Shown: piece after piece, positions 54,654-64,000 of the stretch
Layout: the number at the start of each line of letters is the position of its first letter
Position numbering within the stretch: the stretch's first letter is position 1
Assembly (NCBI GenBank): GCA_037367405.1
Contig: JAZKJV010002611.1
Span: 806,001-870,000 of the forward strand
Source: Ottelia alismoides
Taxonomy: Eukaryota; Streptophyta; Magnoliopsida; Alismatales; Hydrocharitaceae
DNA: 64,000 nt
Direction of reading: 5' to 3'
Notes under the pieces: model-generated
The model's database searches: none
Seen by the model: only the letters and a program-made list of their open reading frames with translations
Told to the model about the DNA's origin: nothing
Program-made: the position numbers and the translations under genes

Positions 54654-57600
54654 ATGAAGTCTTTGAACCCACTTAGTAGGCTTCTTGAGGTCAACCAATT
54701 GACCAGCCCAAATTACTCGGACTGGATCCGAAATTTGGAGCTTGTTCTCTCTGCTGAGCGCATAAGTTATGTGCTATCCGAGGACAAGCATGAGAACCCT
54801 AAGTCCAAGGAAGAAAAAGCATTTAATGACAAGTATGATGAAGATCATGTCTTGACTAGGTGCTATATCCTAGGTTCTCTCTCCAATGTTCTGCAGAAGC
54901 AACATGTGGAGATGAATACCTGTCAGGATATAATGCAGAATCTTAAAGATATGTTTGGTGACATTAACCGCACTCAACGGTACAATGTTATGAAAGACCT
55001 CATTCGTTGTAGAATGCAGGAAGGGACTTCGGTCCGTGAACATGTACTCAAAATGTTTGGGTACTTGTCGGAGCTGGAGACTCTTGGGGCAACGATGGAT
55101 GCAGACATGCAAGCTGACTTCATTCTGCTGTCATTGCCCAAGTCTTTTAATAACTTTGTAGTATCATTCCACATGAACAAGTTGGAATTGACAAATGCTG
55201 CTCTCCTTGCTTCATTGAAGTCCGCAGAGGACGTAATGAAGAAGGATGGTCCCAGTGGCAGTGCAATGGTTGCACAGGTCAAAGGGAAGCGCGGTCGGAA
55301 GCATGGTTCTCGGAAGGGCCCGGCCCAGAAGAGAAAGAAGAAGGGACAAAGTGTTGCCTCTTCTTCCAATGCATCCACTCTCATGGCGTCGAAGAAAACC
55401 GACGTCTGTCATCACTGCAAGAAGCCGGGGCACTGGAAGCGTAACTGCCCAGATTACCTGAAGTCCTCAGACAAAGGTAAAGCCCCAGCAGGTATGAAAT
55501 CTACTTTCATCATTGAAACTAGCTTTCTCGTTGGACGAGAAGGAAGTTGGGTTGTAGATTCTGGTGCTTCTGTTCATGTATGCAATTTGTTGCATTTGTT
55601 TCAGGAAACTAGGAATCTTGAGGAAGGGGAGATAGTCATCCAGATGGGATCTGATGCAAGTGTTGCAGCAGTAGCCGTCGGGACTTGTAGACTATCATTA
55701 TCTAGTGGAAGAGTCCTTATACTTAAAGAATGTCTTTATGTACCTGAAGTCAGAAGGAATTTGATATCTGTATCTAAGCTTGTTAGAAGCGGATATACTT
55801 TCCTTTTCTGTAATAAATTAGTCATAAGTCGTTATGATAAATATATTGCGGATGGTGTTTTGACTTCTGGTGGACTCTATGAATTGTGCATTGATAAATG
55901 TATTATGAATGTGACAGCCACTAATAAAAACCCTAAAAGATCCAGAGAGGATAAAAATATCTCAAATGAGATATGGCATCAAAGGCTTGGTCATTTGTCT
56001 GTTGATAGGATCAATAGATTGATAAAGGATGGACCTCTAGATTTTCTACAGGTTCAACCTCTGCCCACTTGCAAACATTGCATACAGGGCAAAATGACTA
56101 GGACGCCTTTCCGTAACAAGGTTACGAGATGCGAAGGTATTATTGACCTCATACATACCGATGTATGTGGTCCCTTCAGTACCGCGACTCGAAATGGATA
56201 CCGATATTATTTGACGTTTATCGATGACCATTCGCGATACGGGTTTATCTTCCTACTACGTCATAAGTCTGAAACCTTTGAAAAGTTCAAAGAATTCAAG
56301 GCTTTGGTTGAGAACCAAACCGATAGGAAGATTAAACGGATTCGATCTGATCGAGGTGGCGAGTACCTATCAGATGAATTCAAGGAATACCTCAAGGAGA
56401 ATGGAATTGTTTCCAATCTCACTCCTCCTGGAACTCCCCAACTAAATGGTGTTGCTGAAAGACGCAACAGGACCATCATGGACATGGTCCGATCAATGAT
56501 GAATAAAGCAAATTTACCTCTTAGTTTCTGGGGATATGCAGTAGAGACTGCAATATATATCCTGAATAAGATTCCTAGCAAATCCGTGCCTAAGACTCCT
56601 CATGAGCTATGGTATGGAACCAAACCTAGTGTTAATCACTTGAGGGTTTGGGGTTGCTTGGTCTATGCGAAGAACGTAGACGCAAGTAAGCTAGAATCTC
56701 GCTCTCGTGAGTGCTACTTCATTGGGTATGTTAAAGATGTTATTGGATACCAACTTTATGACCCTGAGACCCAAAAGGTTTTTGTTTCTAGAGATGTGAA
56801 GTTTCTGGAGAATGATTTCCATAAAGGTCAAGACAACAATGAAGTAGAGGAATTCTTAGAATCCCCTGAGGATTCTGAACTTCCTAGACCAGAAACGGAA
56901 GAGATAAATAAAGATGAAACACCCATACCTCTTCGAAGGAGTTCGAGGGTGGTTGCACCACCTGAAAGGTATGGATTCCATGTGTCAGGTGAAACTGACA
57001 TTGATCCTACTTCATTTGATGAAGCACTCGCGGATCAAGACATGGATAGATGGATGCTAGCAATGAAGTCAGAAATTGACTCCATGCATAAGAATGGTGT
57101 ATGTACCCTAGAGGATCCACCTAAAGGGGTAAAACCCATTGGGTGTAAATGGATCTTCAAAAGAAAGAGGGGACCTGATGGGAAAGTAGAGACTTTCAAG
57201 GCACGGCTCGTAGCCAAGGGCTACACACAGAGAGAAGGCATCGACTACGATGAGACATTCTCTCCTGTGGCTATGCTTAAATCCATCCGGACATTGCTAG
57301 CTATAGCTGCATATCTTGACTACGACATCTGGCAGATGGACGTCAAGACGGCTTTCCTCAATGGATACCTCGAGGAGGATATCTACATGGAGCAGCCCCA
57401 GGGCTTCATGACTGAGGATGGTAAAGTATGCAAGCTGAAGAAATCCATCTATGGGCTCAAGCAAGCTTCTCGTAGTTGGAACATCAGATTTGACGAAACC
57501 ATAAAGAGTTATGATTTTGTGCAGAATCCTGATGAACCTTGTGTATACAAGAAGCTTAGTGGGAGCGCCGTTGTATTCATCGTGCTTTATGTAGATGACA

Positions 57601-58571
57601 TCCTTATCATTGGGAATGATACAGGGATGATGACCAGTGTAAAGATTTGGCTGTCCCATACCTTTGAGATGAAAGATCTTGGAGAAGCCTCTTATATCTT
57701 AGGCCTGAAGCTGTTCAGAAACCGAGAAAAGAGGATTTTGGGATTGTCACAACATGGATACATTAAGAAGATTCTTGAACGATTCCGTATGGATAGTTCA
57801 AAGAAAGGATTCCTACCCTTAAGACATGGTATCCACCTGTCTAAAGGAATGGCTCCTCAAAGTGTTGAGGAAAAGAAGGCCATGGCTGGATGTCCTTATG
57901 CATCAGCCATAGGAAGCTTAATGTATGCCATGATGTGCACTAGGCCAGATATCTGCCATGCAGTGGGAGTGGTAAGTCGTTACCAATCCTGCTATGGAGA
58001 ACAACACTGGAATGCAGTAAAGAACATATTCAAATATCTAAGACGGACGCAAGATTACATCTTGGTCTATGGAGATGGTGATCTCCAAGTCTTGGGATAT
58101 ACAGATTCTGACTTCCAATCGGATGTAGATGATCGAAATTCGACATCGGGGTTCGTGTTCTTGTTGAATGGTGGTGCTGTGAGCTGGAGAAGCAAGAAGC
58201 AGGACACTACTGCAGATTCAACAACGGAAGCCGAATACATTGCCGCATCGGATGCTGCGAAGGAGGCGGTGTGGTTGCGCAAGTTCGTGCTAGAGCTTGG
58301 CGTAGTTTCCTCTGATACTCCCATCCCGTTACTCTGCGATAACACGGGAGCCATTGCCCAGGCAAAGGAACCCAGATGGCATCAAAAGAGCAAGCACGTA
58401 GAAAGGAAATACCACATCATTCGGGAGATACAAAAGCGTGGTGACATCATCATCACCAAGGTGGCCTCTGCCGACAACGTTGCTGATCCTCTTACCAAAC
58501 CTCTGACACAGAAGGTTTTTGACCAGCATGTAATGAGTATGGGTTTAAAGATTGTACCTGAATGGTTCTGA
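54654..58571 (+). CDS. C1 gag-pol polyprotein, intact (1305 aa)
   Basis: A single open frame encodes everything needed for copia transposition. Gag spans residues 1 to about 270, with the zinc knuckle C252-HH-C255-KKPG-H260-WKRN-C265. Protease active site WVVDSGAS is at 299-306. Integrase zinc residues are H442, H447, C473, C476; the catalytic triad is D503, D566, E602 with 35 residues between D566 and E602. RT has D896 (QMDVKTAFLNG) and YVDD at 979-982. RNase H has D1151 (YTDSD), the TTEAEY block (E1192 or E1194) and D1229, and ends with NVADPLTKPL. No stop, frameshift or missing catalytic residue is seen. The start Met is the first in frame after the leader. The length is usual for copia. 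Confidence 0.95.
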   Translation: MKSLNPLSRLLEVNQLTSPNYSDWIRNLELVLSAERISYVLSEDKHENPKSKEEKAFNDKYDEDHVLTRCYILGSLSNVLQKQHVEMNTCQDIMQNLKDMFGDINRTQRYNVMKDLIRCRMQEGTSVREHVLKMFGYLSELETLGATMDADMQADFILLSLPKSFNNFVVSFHMNKLELTNAALLASLKSAEDVMKKDGPSGSAMVAQVKGKRGRKHGSRKGPAQKRKKKGQSVASSSNASTLMASKKTDVCHHCKKPGHWKRNCPDYLKSSDKGKAPAGMKSTFIIETSFLVGREGSWVVDSGASVHVCNLLHLFQETRNLEEGEIVIQMGSDASVAAVAVGTCRLSLSSGRVLILKECLYVPEVRRNLISVSKLVRSGYTFLFCNKLVISRYDKYIADGVLTSGGLYELCIDKCIMNVTATNKNPKRSREDKNISNEIWHQRLGHLSVDRINRLIKDGPLDFLQVQPLPTCKHCIQGKMTRTPFRNKVTRCEGIIDLIHTDVCGPFSTATRNGYRYYLTFIDDHSRYGFIFLLRHKSETFEKFKEFKALVENQTDRKIKRIRSDRGGEYLSDEFKEYLKENGIVSNLTPPGTPQLNGVAERRNRTIMDMVRSMMNKANLPLSFWGYAVETAIYILNKIPSKSVPKTPHELWYGTKPSVNHLRVWGCLVYAKNVDASKLESRSRECYFIGYVKDVIGYQLYDPETQKVFVSRDVKFLENDFHKGQDNNEVEEFLESPEDSELPRPETEEINKDETPIPLRRSSRVVAPPERYGFHVSGETDIDPTSFDEALADQDMDRWMLAMKSEIDSMHKNGVCTLEDPPKGVKPIGCKWIFKRKRGPDGKVETFKARLVAKGYTQREGIDYDETFSPVAMLKSIRTLLAIAAYLDYDIWQMDVKTAFLNGYLEEDIYMEQPQGFMTEDGKVCKLKKSIYGLKQASRSWNIRFDETIKSYDFVQNPDEPCVYKKLSGSAVVFIVLYVDDILIIGNDTGMMTSVKIWLSHTFEMKDLGEASYILGLKLFRNREKRILGLSQHGYIKKILERFRMDSSKKGFLPLRHGIHLSKGMAPQSVEEKKAMAGCPYASAIGSLMYAMMCTRPDICHAVGVVSRYQSCYGEQHWNAVKNIFKYLRRTQDYILVYGDGDLQVLGYTDSDFQSDVDDRNSTSGFVFLLNGGAVSWRSKKQDTTADSTTEAEYIAASDAAKEAVWLRKFVLELGVVSSDTPIPLLCDNTGAIAQAKEPRWHQKSKHVERKYHIIREIQKRGDIIITKVASADNVADPLTKPLTQKVFDQHVMSMGLKIVPEWF

Positions 58572-58576
58572 GGGCT

Positions 58577-58585
58577 AGTGGGAGA
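58577..58585 (+). promoter_or_regulatory. C1 polypurine tract
   Basis: AGTGGGAGA, one base before the 3' LTR start (TGTTAGC at 58587). This is a common copia PPT form. It lies only six bases after the polyprotein stop. Confidence 0.85.
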
Positions 58586-58586
58586 T

Positions 58587-61081
58587 TGTTAGCAATGTGA
58601 GCCCCGGGCGAACCATCTCTACAATAAATGTTATTGTAATGAATAAATTATCAATAAAAGTTATTGTTTATTTTTCACTCCCCTTTCTGAGATTAATGAA
58701 TGAATGCACTATAGGGTCCCTCTGTACAATAAGGGTTATGTACCATGGCCAACTTGATGATCATACAGCTGTTGATTCATTGGATGGATCATAGAGGCTG
58801 ATGCTTGGATGAATATCTAAGGAGTTAGATAGAGGACTCATCAAGCATCATCAAATGATCATTAAGTGATGATCTCCAGTCTGAGTGGGAGATGGCAATC
58901 CTATCTCATATGACTGATATCTGACTGACCTCTTGATGCAGGTCCTCTGCATGGGAATAATGATTCAGAGGTGTCAGGTTAGTTAAAGTCAATGGGTTGA
59001 CTTGACGAGATCGAGATAACCAAAGACCTACGTTGAATACTGTCACAACATAGGCATGCATCCTCTGACTAGAGACAGATGTATTGCTATATGTCTGAGT
59101 ATGTACATTTGGCAGACCAATAGGTTGATGACCTAATCAAGGTCTATATACCGGCGAGCTGGTGTGCATGTAAGGACATATGAGTAATACGATCTCTCAA
59201 AGGGATCATACAGGTTCACTTGTGAACCGGGAGACATGAGCTCACTCATGAGGTATTGGGACTGAACAAATTCCATGCATGGTCGTCGTGCTTTGGAAGC
59301 ATGACATGAATTTGAAGGTAAGATATATGCTTTGTGAAAGCATATGATCTATACCAAATCCCGATGACCAAGATTGAGAAACTTAATGATCTAACCCTGA
59401 AGATGACAGTGTAAAAGTGATCTTTATCTTCAGGATGATCATGAGTCTTCCAGTATGTAGGATGTGCAGGTATTAGGAATACCTGAAGGGTGATTTGATC
59501 ATATACGATTGTATAACCATGACGCTTCCATTCCGAGGGAGTGATGAAACAGGTTTGGATTTTAGTGACTCCTCTCATTAGAGAAGTGACCTAATCTTAG
59601 TCCATGAACTGGACATTGATCTGAATGAGATTCAGATGCAATGAGAAGATTAAGTCTACGGTCTTGATTTGATCAAGCATCAGTGGGAGGTCCATAGGAT
59701 CTGGATTTGAGATACGATCTCAACATCCAAGTCACTATACGTGGAACAATACAATCGCCCTGTCCTTATCTCCAAGTATCTGAGGAGAAATAGCATTGTT
59801 CTTAAATGGTTTAAGAACAATTCCATAAGATCTAAGCAAAGAGAATTTGATAATTAAAAGTGTTTTAATTATCATGATGTATGAGAAATTATCCAATATG
59901 ATTAAATGTGATTTAATTAGTTTGGATAAGAATAATGTGGATAGAGATATCAAATTATTCATGATATATTATAAATGTGATTTATAATGTATTAGAGAGA
60001 GTTACTTATAATTTATATGTGTTGATTAATTATGATGTGTATTGGATACACATTGTGTAATTAATTAACAATATGAATTACATGTTGTTTTGGGTTGTGA
60101 ATATGATTCACAATTTTTTCCATGGCAAGATTGCAATATTCTCAAAGATAATTGTGAATTATTTTTTGAGAAATAAAACCCAAATTATTTTGTTGCAAAT
60201 AAATAAGAGAGAGATTACATGGAGATTACAATCTCCATGCAATCCATGGTGGACGGCACACCACTCCTAATTGGAGTGGGTGTGCGCCTACATGGAAGGC
60301 ACATGGAGATGAAATCTCCATGTGTCTTCTCTCCTTATTTGTTGGGTTAATTTAGGAGCAAATTATATTTGATTTTATCATATATATTTTGACCTAAATT
60401 TGTTGCTTTTGACAACAACAATCTCAGCCATTGGATGAACATAAATCAATCTCATCCATTGATTTTATGTGTCCCATGGATTGAGATCCATGGATCCCAA
60501 AACCCTATAAATAGAGAGGCATACTTGGCTCTCTCTTTACACATGCTATTGTAGCACAAAAACTCTCTCTCTCTCTCTTTCTCATATACACGACAGCCCT
60601 CTCTCCCTCTCTTCTTGGTGGCCGTCCACCTTGGTGGAGAGAAACGTCGTCGCCCGCGCCATCGTGCTGCCGCTTCGACTCTCTGCGGTTCTTTGTCTTC
60701 TTGGAGTGCATCACTCACGAAGGAGACGTTTGATCTCGTGCGACGAGATCAGGAGCAACCACGCTTGGATCAACTTGGATTGCGAGGACACCGCGACTCA
60801 TCTCCGCGCTCGCAAGCCGTTACTCCGACGATCGGACTTGAGACAGGAGGTCTCTTTTCGTAGAGACTCGATCAACCACGCTTCAAGAGGTATTGCATTA
60901 TACTTGATGTGGTTATAGATGAAACGATTTGAGAATGGTTCTCGGATCATGTGGTTTCATCAGTTTAAAAATTTTAAAATTCCGCTGCTCCGAACAACTA
61001 GTACGACTAGTCGTTCTTCGTCGTATTCGATACGACGATCACGCTTCCGTGATGCGCTTGAGGATTTCTCCATATCCTTCA
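58587..61081 (+). repeat. C1 3' LTR (2495 bp)
   Basis: It is almost identical to the 5' LTR. Differences I see: A for G at 59118, C for T-adjacent change in CCGACGATCGG near 60829, CACGC for CGCGC near 60761, one T fewer near 60165, and a CT run 8 bp shorter near 60575. The TATA box is at 60506-60513. Confidence 0.95.
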
Positions 61082-61086
61082 GTATT
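61082..61086. repeat. Right target-site duplication of C1
   Basis: GTATT, identical to 50401-50405. Confidence 0.95.
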
Positions 61087-62826
61087 GCCACCTTTTGTAT
61101 CTCAAGACTGTGATAACAAGAAAAAGACCAAAAATATGAATAAAGGAAAGGTTTCTTCATCTTCTCAGAGTCCATATGTGTTGCATGATGATCTTTGTAT
61201 GGATTCCATTCCTTCACAGTCACAGGAACCTGTTCCTAACCCTCCATCTGAGGAGGGCCCAACCATTCTCTTCCCTCAAGTACTCCGCTTAGAAAAGGGG
61301 AATAAAAAAGAAAATTCAAAAAAGACACATCAGTTAGAGTTCAGCCAGCAGATGATTGACAAATTTCAGATTCAGCTGACTCTACAGGAGGCACTAGAGC
61401 ACAAGCCCTTTTCCAGAAGAACTTGAGAGAGAAGACTATAATACGTAGGAAGAGGAGGAACCATAGAGGAGAGATCCATGTGCTCACCCGTGCCACTAGC
61501 TTTGCCATTCAGAACTGACTGCCAGCCAAGAGACCTGATGTAGGAGCTCCCTATGTCAGATGCGAGATTCAAGAGCAGTGGTTCGATCGTACTCTATTAG
61601 ACAATGACTATTCCATCAACCTCCTTCCAGTAGCCATACTTAACCGATTCGAGTTTGGCCCTCTCCATCAAAGTAGGACAATCCTTCAGTTTGCTGATAG
61701 GTTCATTAAGAAGCCGAAGGGGTTGTTGAGAGACGTGGTCATTACCATTCAGGGCCTGATTCCCCGTGGACTTTGTTGTACTGGACATGGAGATCCCTGT
61801 GTCGGTAATAGATACCCCCATCATACTTGGACGCCCATTCTTGGCCACTACCAAGGCGGTGACCGACCGTGATAGTGGGAAGGTGTACTTTTGCGTAGAG
61901 GGTGAAAGTATACAAATAGAGACGATCGACGAGACCAGAGCGTGAGATTCAGCCTGCTTAGAGCACTTCAGTGACACAGAGCAGATGACAGAGGCTGAGC
62001 GAGACGTCCACCAGGAGTGCGACTTTGTGATGACGATGAAGCTATTTGGACAGATCCTGTAGCACAAGTCATCGCCTTGCCCGCAGATTCAGCATACTTA
62101 CAACTTATGGCAGTCGAGAGCTTGGAGAGCACACCCTAGCAGAGGATACAGTAGAGGCTGACAATTGCGGGATGAGTGGTAAAGTAGAGTTTCATTCGTG
62201 TTCTTCAAATTCAGATCCCTCAGACTCAGACATTGATTGGGATGACTTTGATGATTATTTGCCATGTCTGATTTCTTCAGAGCCGACAGCTAGGACGAGG
62301 AGCAAGCCAACACAATTTACAGATATTCCAGCAGGGTTCCCTTCTTCAGATTTTGACGATCAGCGAGAGTTCTCACATACAGACCTAGTAGCTTTCACTC
62401 AGACATATCAGAAGCAAGATTTGCCATCTCCCAGATCTCTAGAACTGAAGCCTTTGCCGCTGTTACTGAAGTATAGATTCCTTGTGGTTGAGCCAGATAT
62501 GCACCCAGTCATTATCTCAACAGATTTGACTGGAGAGCAAGAATATCGTTTGATGGAAGTTCCTGAAAGAAACTGCAATGCGATAGAATGGAGTATAGAT
62601 AATCTCTAGGGGATTAGTCCGACTCTGTGCTCCCACTATATATACCTCGAAGAGGATGCCAAGCCCTCGTGTGAGTTCTAACGATGGCTGAACCCGAACC
62701 TTCGAAATGTGGTCATGAAAGAGATCTCAAAATGGTGGAGCACCGATTTTATCTCCCCCATCTCCGACTCCAAACGGGTTAGTCCATTACAAGTGGCACC
62801 CAAGAAAGACGAGTATCACTACAGTT
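61087..62826 (+). pseudogene. A2 linker end, protease and pre-RT region
   Basis: It continues the A2 frame after C1. The Lys-rich piece (KKKTKNMNKGK) is at about 61118-61152. A frameshift lies near 61405 relative to A1. The protease active-site region reads LLDNDYSINLLP (about 61593-61628), followed by QFADRFIKKPKG. A short deletion near 61756 breaks the frame before the FVVLDM block, and IPIILGRPFLA is readable only in another frame. The open frame 62046-62609 carries the acidic DSDIDWDDFDDYL stretch and about 95 bp that A1 lacks, then VEPDMHPVIISTDLTGEQEY. A TAG at 62607 ends it. The N4 target position in A1 corresponds to 62588-62592. Confidence 0.7.
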
Positions 62827-64000
62827 GTGAGCGAGTCTGGAGAGGAGATAGCTACCTGGGTACCCATTTCTTGGAGGGTCTGTGTGGAATACAAACGATT
62901 GAATCATGCCACCAAGAAGGATCATTTCCCACTTCCATTCATTGATCAGATTATCGAGAGGCTAGCTGGGAAGAGTCACTACTGTTTTCTTGATGGGTAC
63001 TCCGACTATAACCAAGTGGCCATTGCACCCGAAGAACAGGACAAAATGACATTCACCTGTCCATTTGGGACATATGCTTCCAGACGGATGCCCTTTTGGT
63101 CTATGTAACGTCCCAGCGACATTCCAAAGGTGCATGTTGTCCATCTTCTCGGATATGGTGGGTGACTGTTTAGAGATCTTCATGGACGGCTTCTCGTTCT
63201 ATGGTGATGGATTTGATGCTTGTCTTGATTGCCTAGATCGTGTGCTTCAACATTGCATAGAGGTAAGCCTTGTCTTATCTTGGGAGAAGAGTCACTTCAT
63301 GGTGACTCAAGTGACGGTCCTTGGCCATATAATCTCCAACAGGGGCATGGAGGTTGATCCGTCCAAGGTGGATATCATTAGAAAACTCAATCCATCGTCC
63401 AATCTGCGACAACTACGGTCTTTTCTGAGGCATGTCAGTTTCTACCGACGGTTCATTCAGGACTTCAATCGTATTACCCGACCGCTCATTGATTTGCTGA
63501 CAAAAGACACCGAGTTCATTGTCGATGATAAGTGTCTTGTGTCCTTCGAGACTCTGAAGAATCTAATTGTTAAGGCTCTTATCCTTCAGCCACCCGATTG
63601 GTCTCTCCTATTCGAGATCATGACGGATGCTTTTGATTTTGCCGTAGGAGCTGTGCTTGGACAGAGGAGGGATGGATTGCCGTATGCCATTCACTACACT
63701 AGCCGAACTTTGGATGCCGCTCAACGGAATTACACTGTGACTGAGAAGGAGATGCTAGCCGTAGTCTTTGCTTTGGACAAGTACATGCCATATATTCTGG
63801 GATCAAGAGTGACTATCTATACAGACCACACCGCCATCCGATACCTCATGGCAAAGAAGGATGCCAAAGATCGACTTACCAGATGAATCCTTCTGCTCCA
63901 GGAGTTCGATATTGAGATTAAGGATAAACCTGGAGTTAAGAATGTGGTGGCGGATCACCTCTCCCAATTAGAGAACCTTGAGGAATCTGTTCCCATTGCA
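62827..64000 (+). pseudogene. A2 reverse transcriptase and RNase H, incomplete at window edge
   Basis: The first piece (62827-63108) has YKRLNHATKKDHFPLPFIDQ, LDGYSDYNQVAIAPEEQ (first catalytic Asp) and FTCPFGTYASRRMPF. It then shifts frame into 63065-63886, which has PFGLCNVPATFQRC and the active-site box FMDGF (63179-63193). The second Asp of the box is Gly here (GGC at 63188-63190); A1 keeps FMDDF. RNase H follows with [19 protein letters not shown] and YTDH. The TGA at 63884-63886 is TGG (Trp) in A1. Coding continues in frame to VADHLSQLE at the window edge. Enzyme activity is very unlikely. Confidence 0.85.

Larger units (their letters stand above)
50406..61081 (+). mobile_element. C1: full-length, young Ty1/copia retrotransposon
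   Basis: All parts are present: LTRs (50406-52909 and 58587-61081) starting TGTTAGCAATG and ending ATATCCTTCA, a GTATT target duplication, a PBS for initiator tRNA-Met (52912-52924), a 1.7-kb leader, one open polyprotein (54654-58571), a PPT (58577-58585) and matching ends. Domain order protease, integrase, RT, RNase H defines copia. I compared the two LTRs by eye and found three substitutions and two length differences (one T, and 8 bp in a CT repeat). That means very recent insertion. The lineage within copia is not clear to me. It is the only unit in the window that may be autonomous. Confidence 0.95.
42827..64000 (+). mobile_element. A2: second Athila-like unit, sharing the LTR with A1, split by copia C1
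   Basis: It consists of an LTR (42827-46424), PBS, leader, gag (47906 on), C1 (50406-61081), then linker, protease, RT and RNase H to the window end. It is closely related to A1 throughout, which makes each a guide to defects in the other. It keeps the RT segment that A1 lost. There is no target duplication between A1 and A2, and the LTR joins A1 integrase directly. A2 is dead: stops, frameshifts and an altered RT active site are visible. Its 3' end is outside the window. Confidence 0.85.

Overview
The window is plant nuclear repeat DNA. Every stretch I can identify belongs to LTR retrotransposons inserted into one another, and I see no host gene, rRNA or tRNA gene. The evidence for a flowering plant with a repeat-rich genome is the families present: Tekay/Del-type and Athila-type Ty3/gypsy elements with primer sites complementary to tRNA-Asp, and a Ty1/copia element primed by initiator tRNA-Met. 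The species cannot be told from the sequence.

Layout, outermost host first. (1) E0, 1-3858, plus strand: a decayed Tekay/Del-like Ty3/gypsy element (gag zinc knuckle, protease, RT, RNase H, integrase), cut at 3858/3859. (2) A1 and A2, plus strand: two Athila-like units arranged LTR - internal - LTR - internal. LTR 3859-7691; A1 gag/protease 9176-13113; A1 RT/RNase H/integrase fragment 41491-42826; LTR 42827-46424; A2 gag 47906-50405; A2 protease/RT from 61087 to the window end. (3) N4, minus strand, 13114-41490, inserted in A1 pol: a non-autonomous element with Athila-type PBS and protease but no RT or integrase, also present as LTR - internal - LTR - internal fragment. (4) N3, plus strand, 23445-39010, a second non-autonomous element inserted in the right-hand N4 LTR with a 5-bp target duplication (AACTA). 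(5) A lone minus-strand Tekay-type LTR, 25441-29696, inside the 5' LTR of N3. (6) C1, plus strand, 50406-61081: a nearly pristine Ty1/copia element inside A2, with a 5-bp target duplication (GTATT), almost identical LTRs and one open 1305-residue polyprotein.

Nest order gives relative age: E0 is oldest, then A1/A2, then N4, N3 and the Tekay LTR. C1 is independently very young. A1 and A2 supply empty sites for the C1 and N4 insertions, and N4's left LTR supplies the empty site for N3.

Functionally, C1 is the only unit that looks able to code for its own transposition. A1/A2 once encoded gag, protease, RT, RNase H and integrase of the Athila type but are full of stops, many of them CAG/CAA to TAG/TAA changes. 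N3 and N4 share LTR ends, PBS and leader blocks with A1/A2 but encode a different product: a low-complexity ORF1 without zinc knuckle, an Athila-like protease, and an acidic C-terminal domain I do not recognise. The most unusual structure is an array of four units (three hairpins each followed by a polypurine-tract-like motif, plus a related fourth unit), about 100-130 bp apart, conserved in both N3 and N4 upstream of the true polypurine tract.
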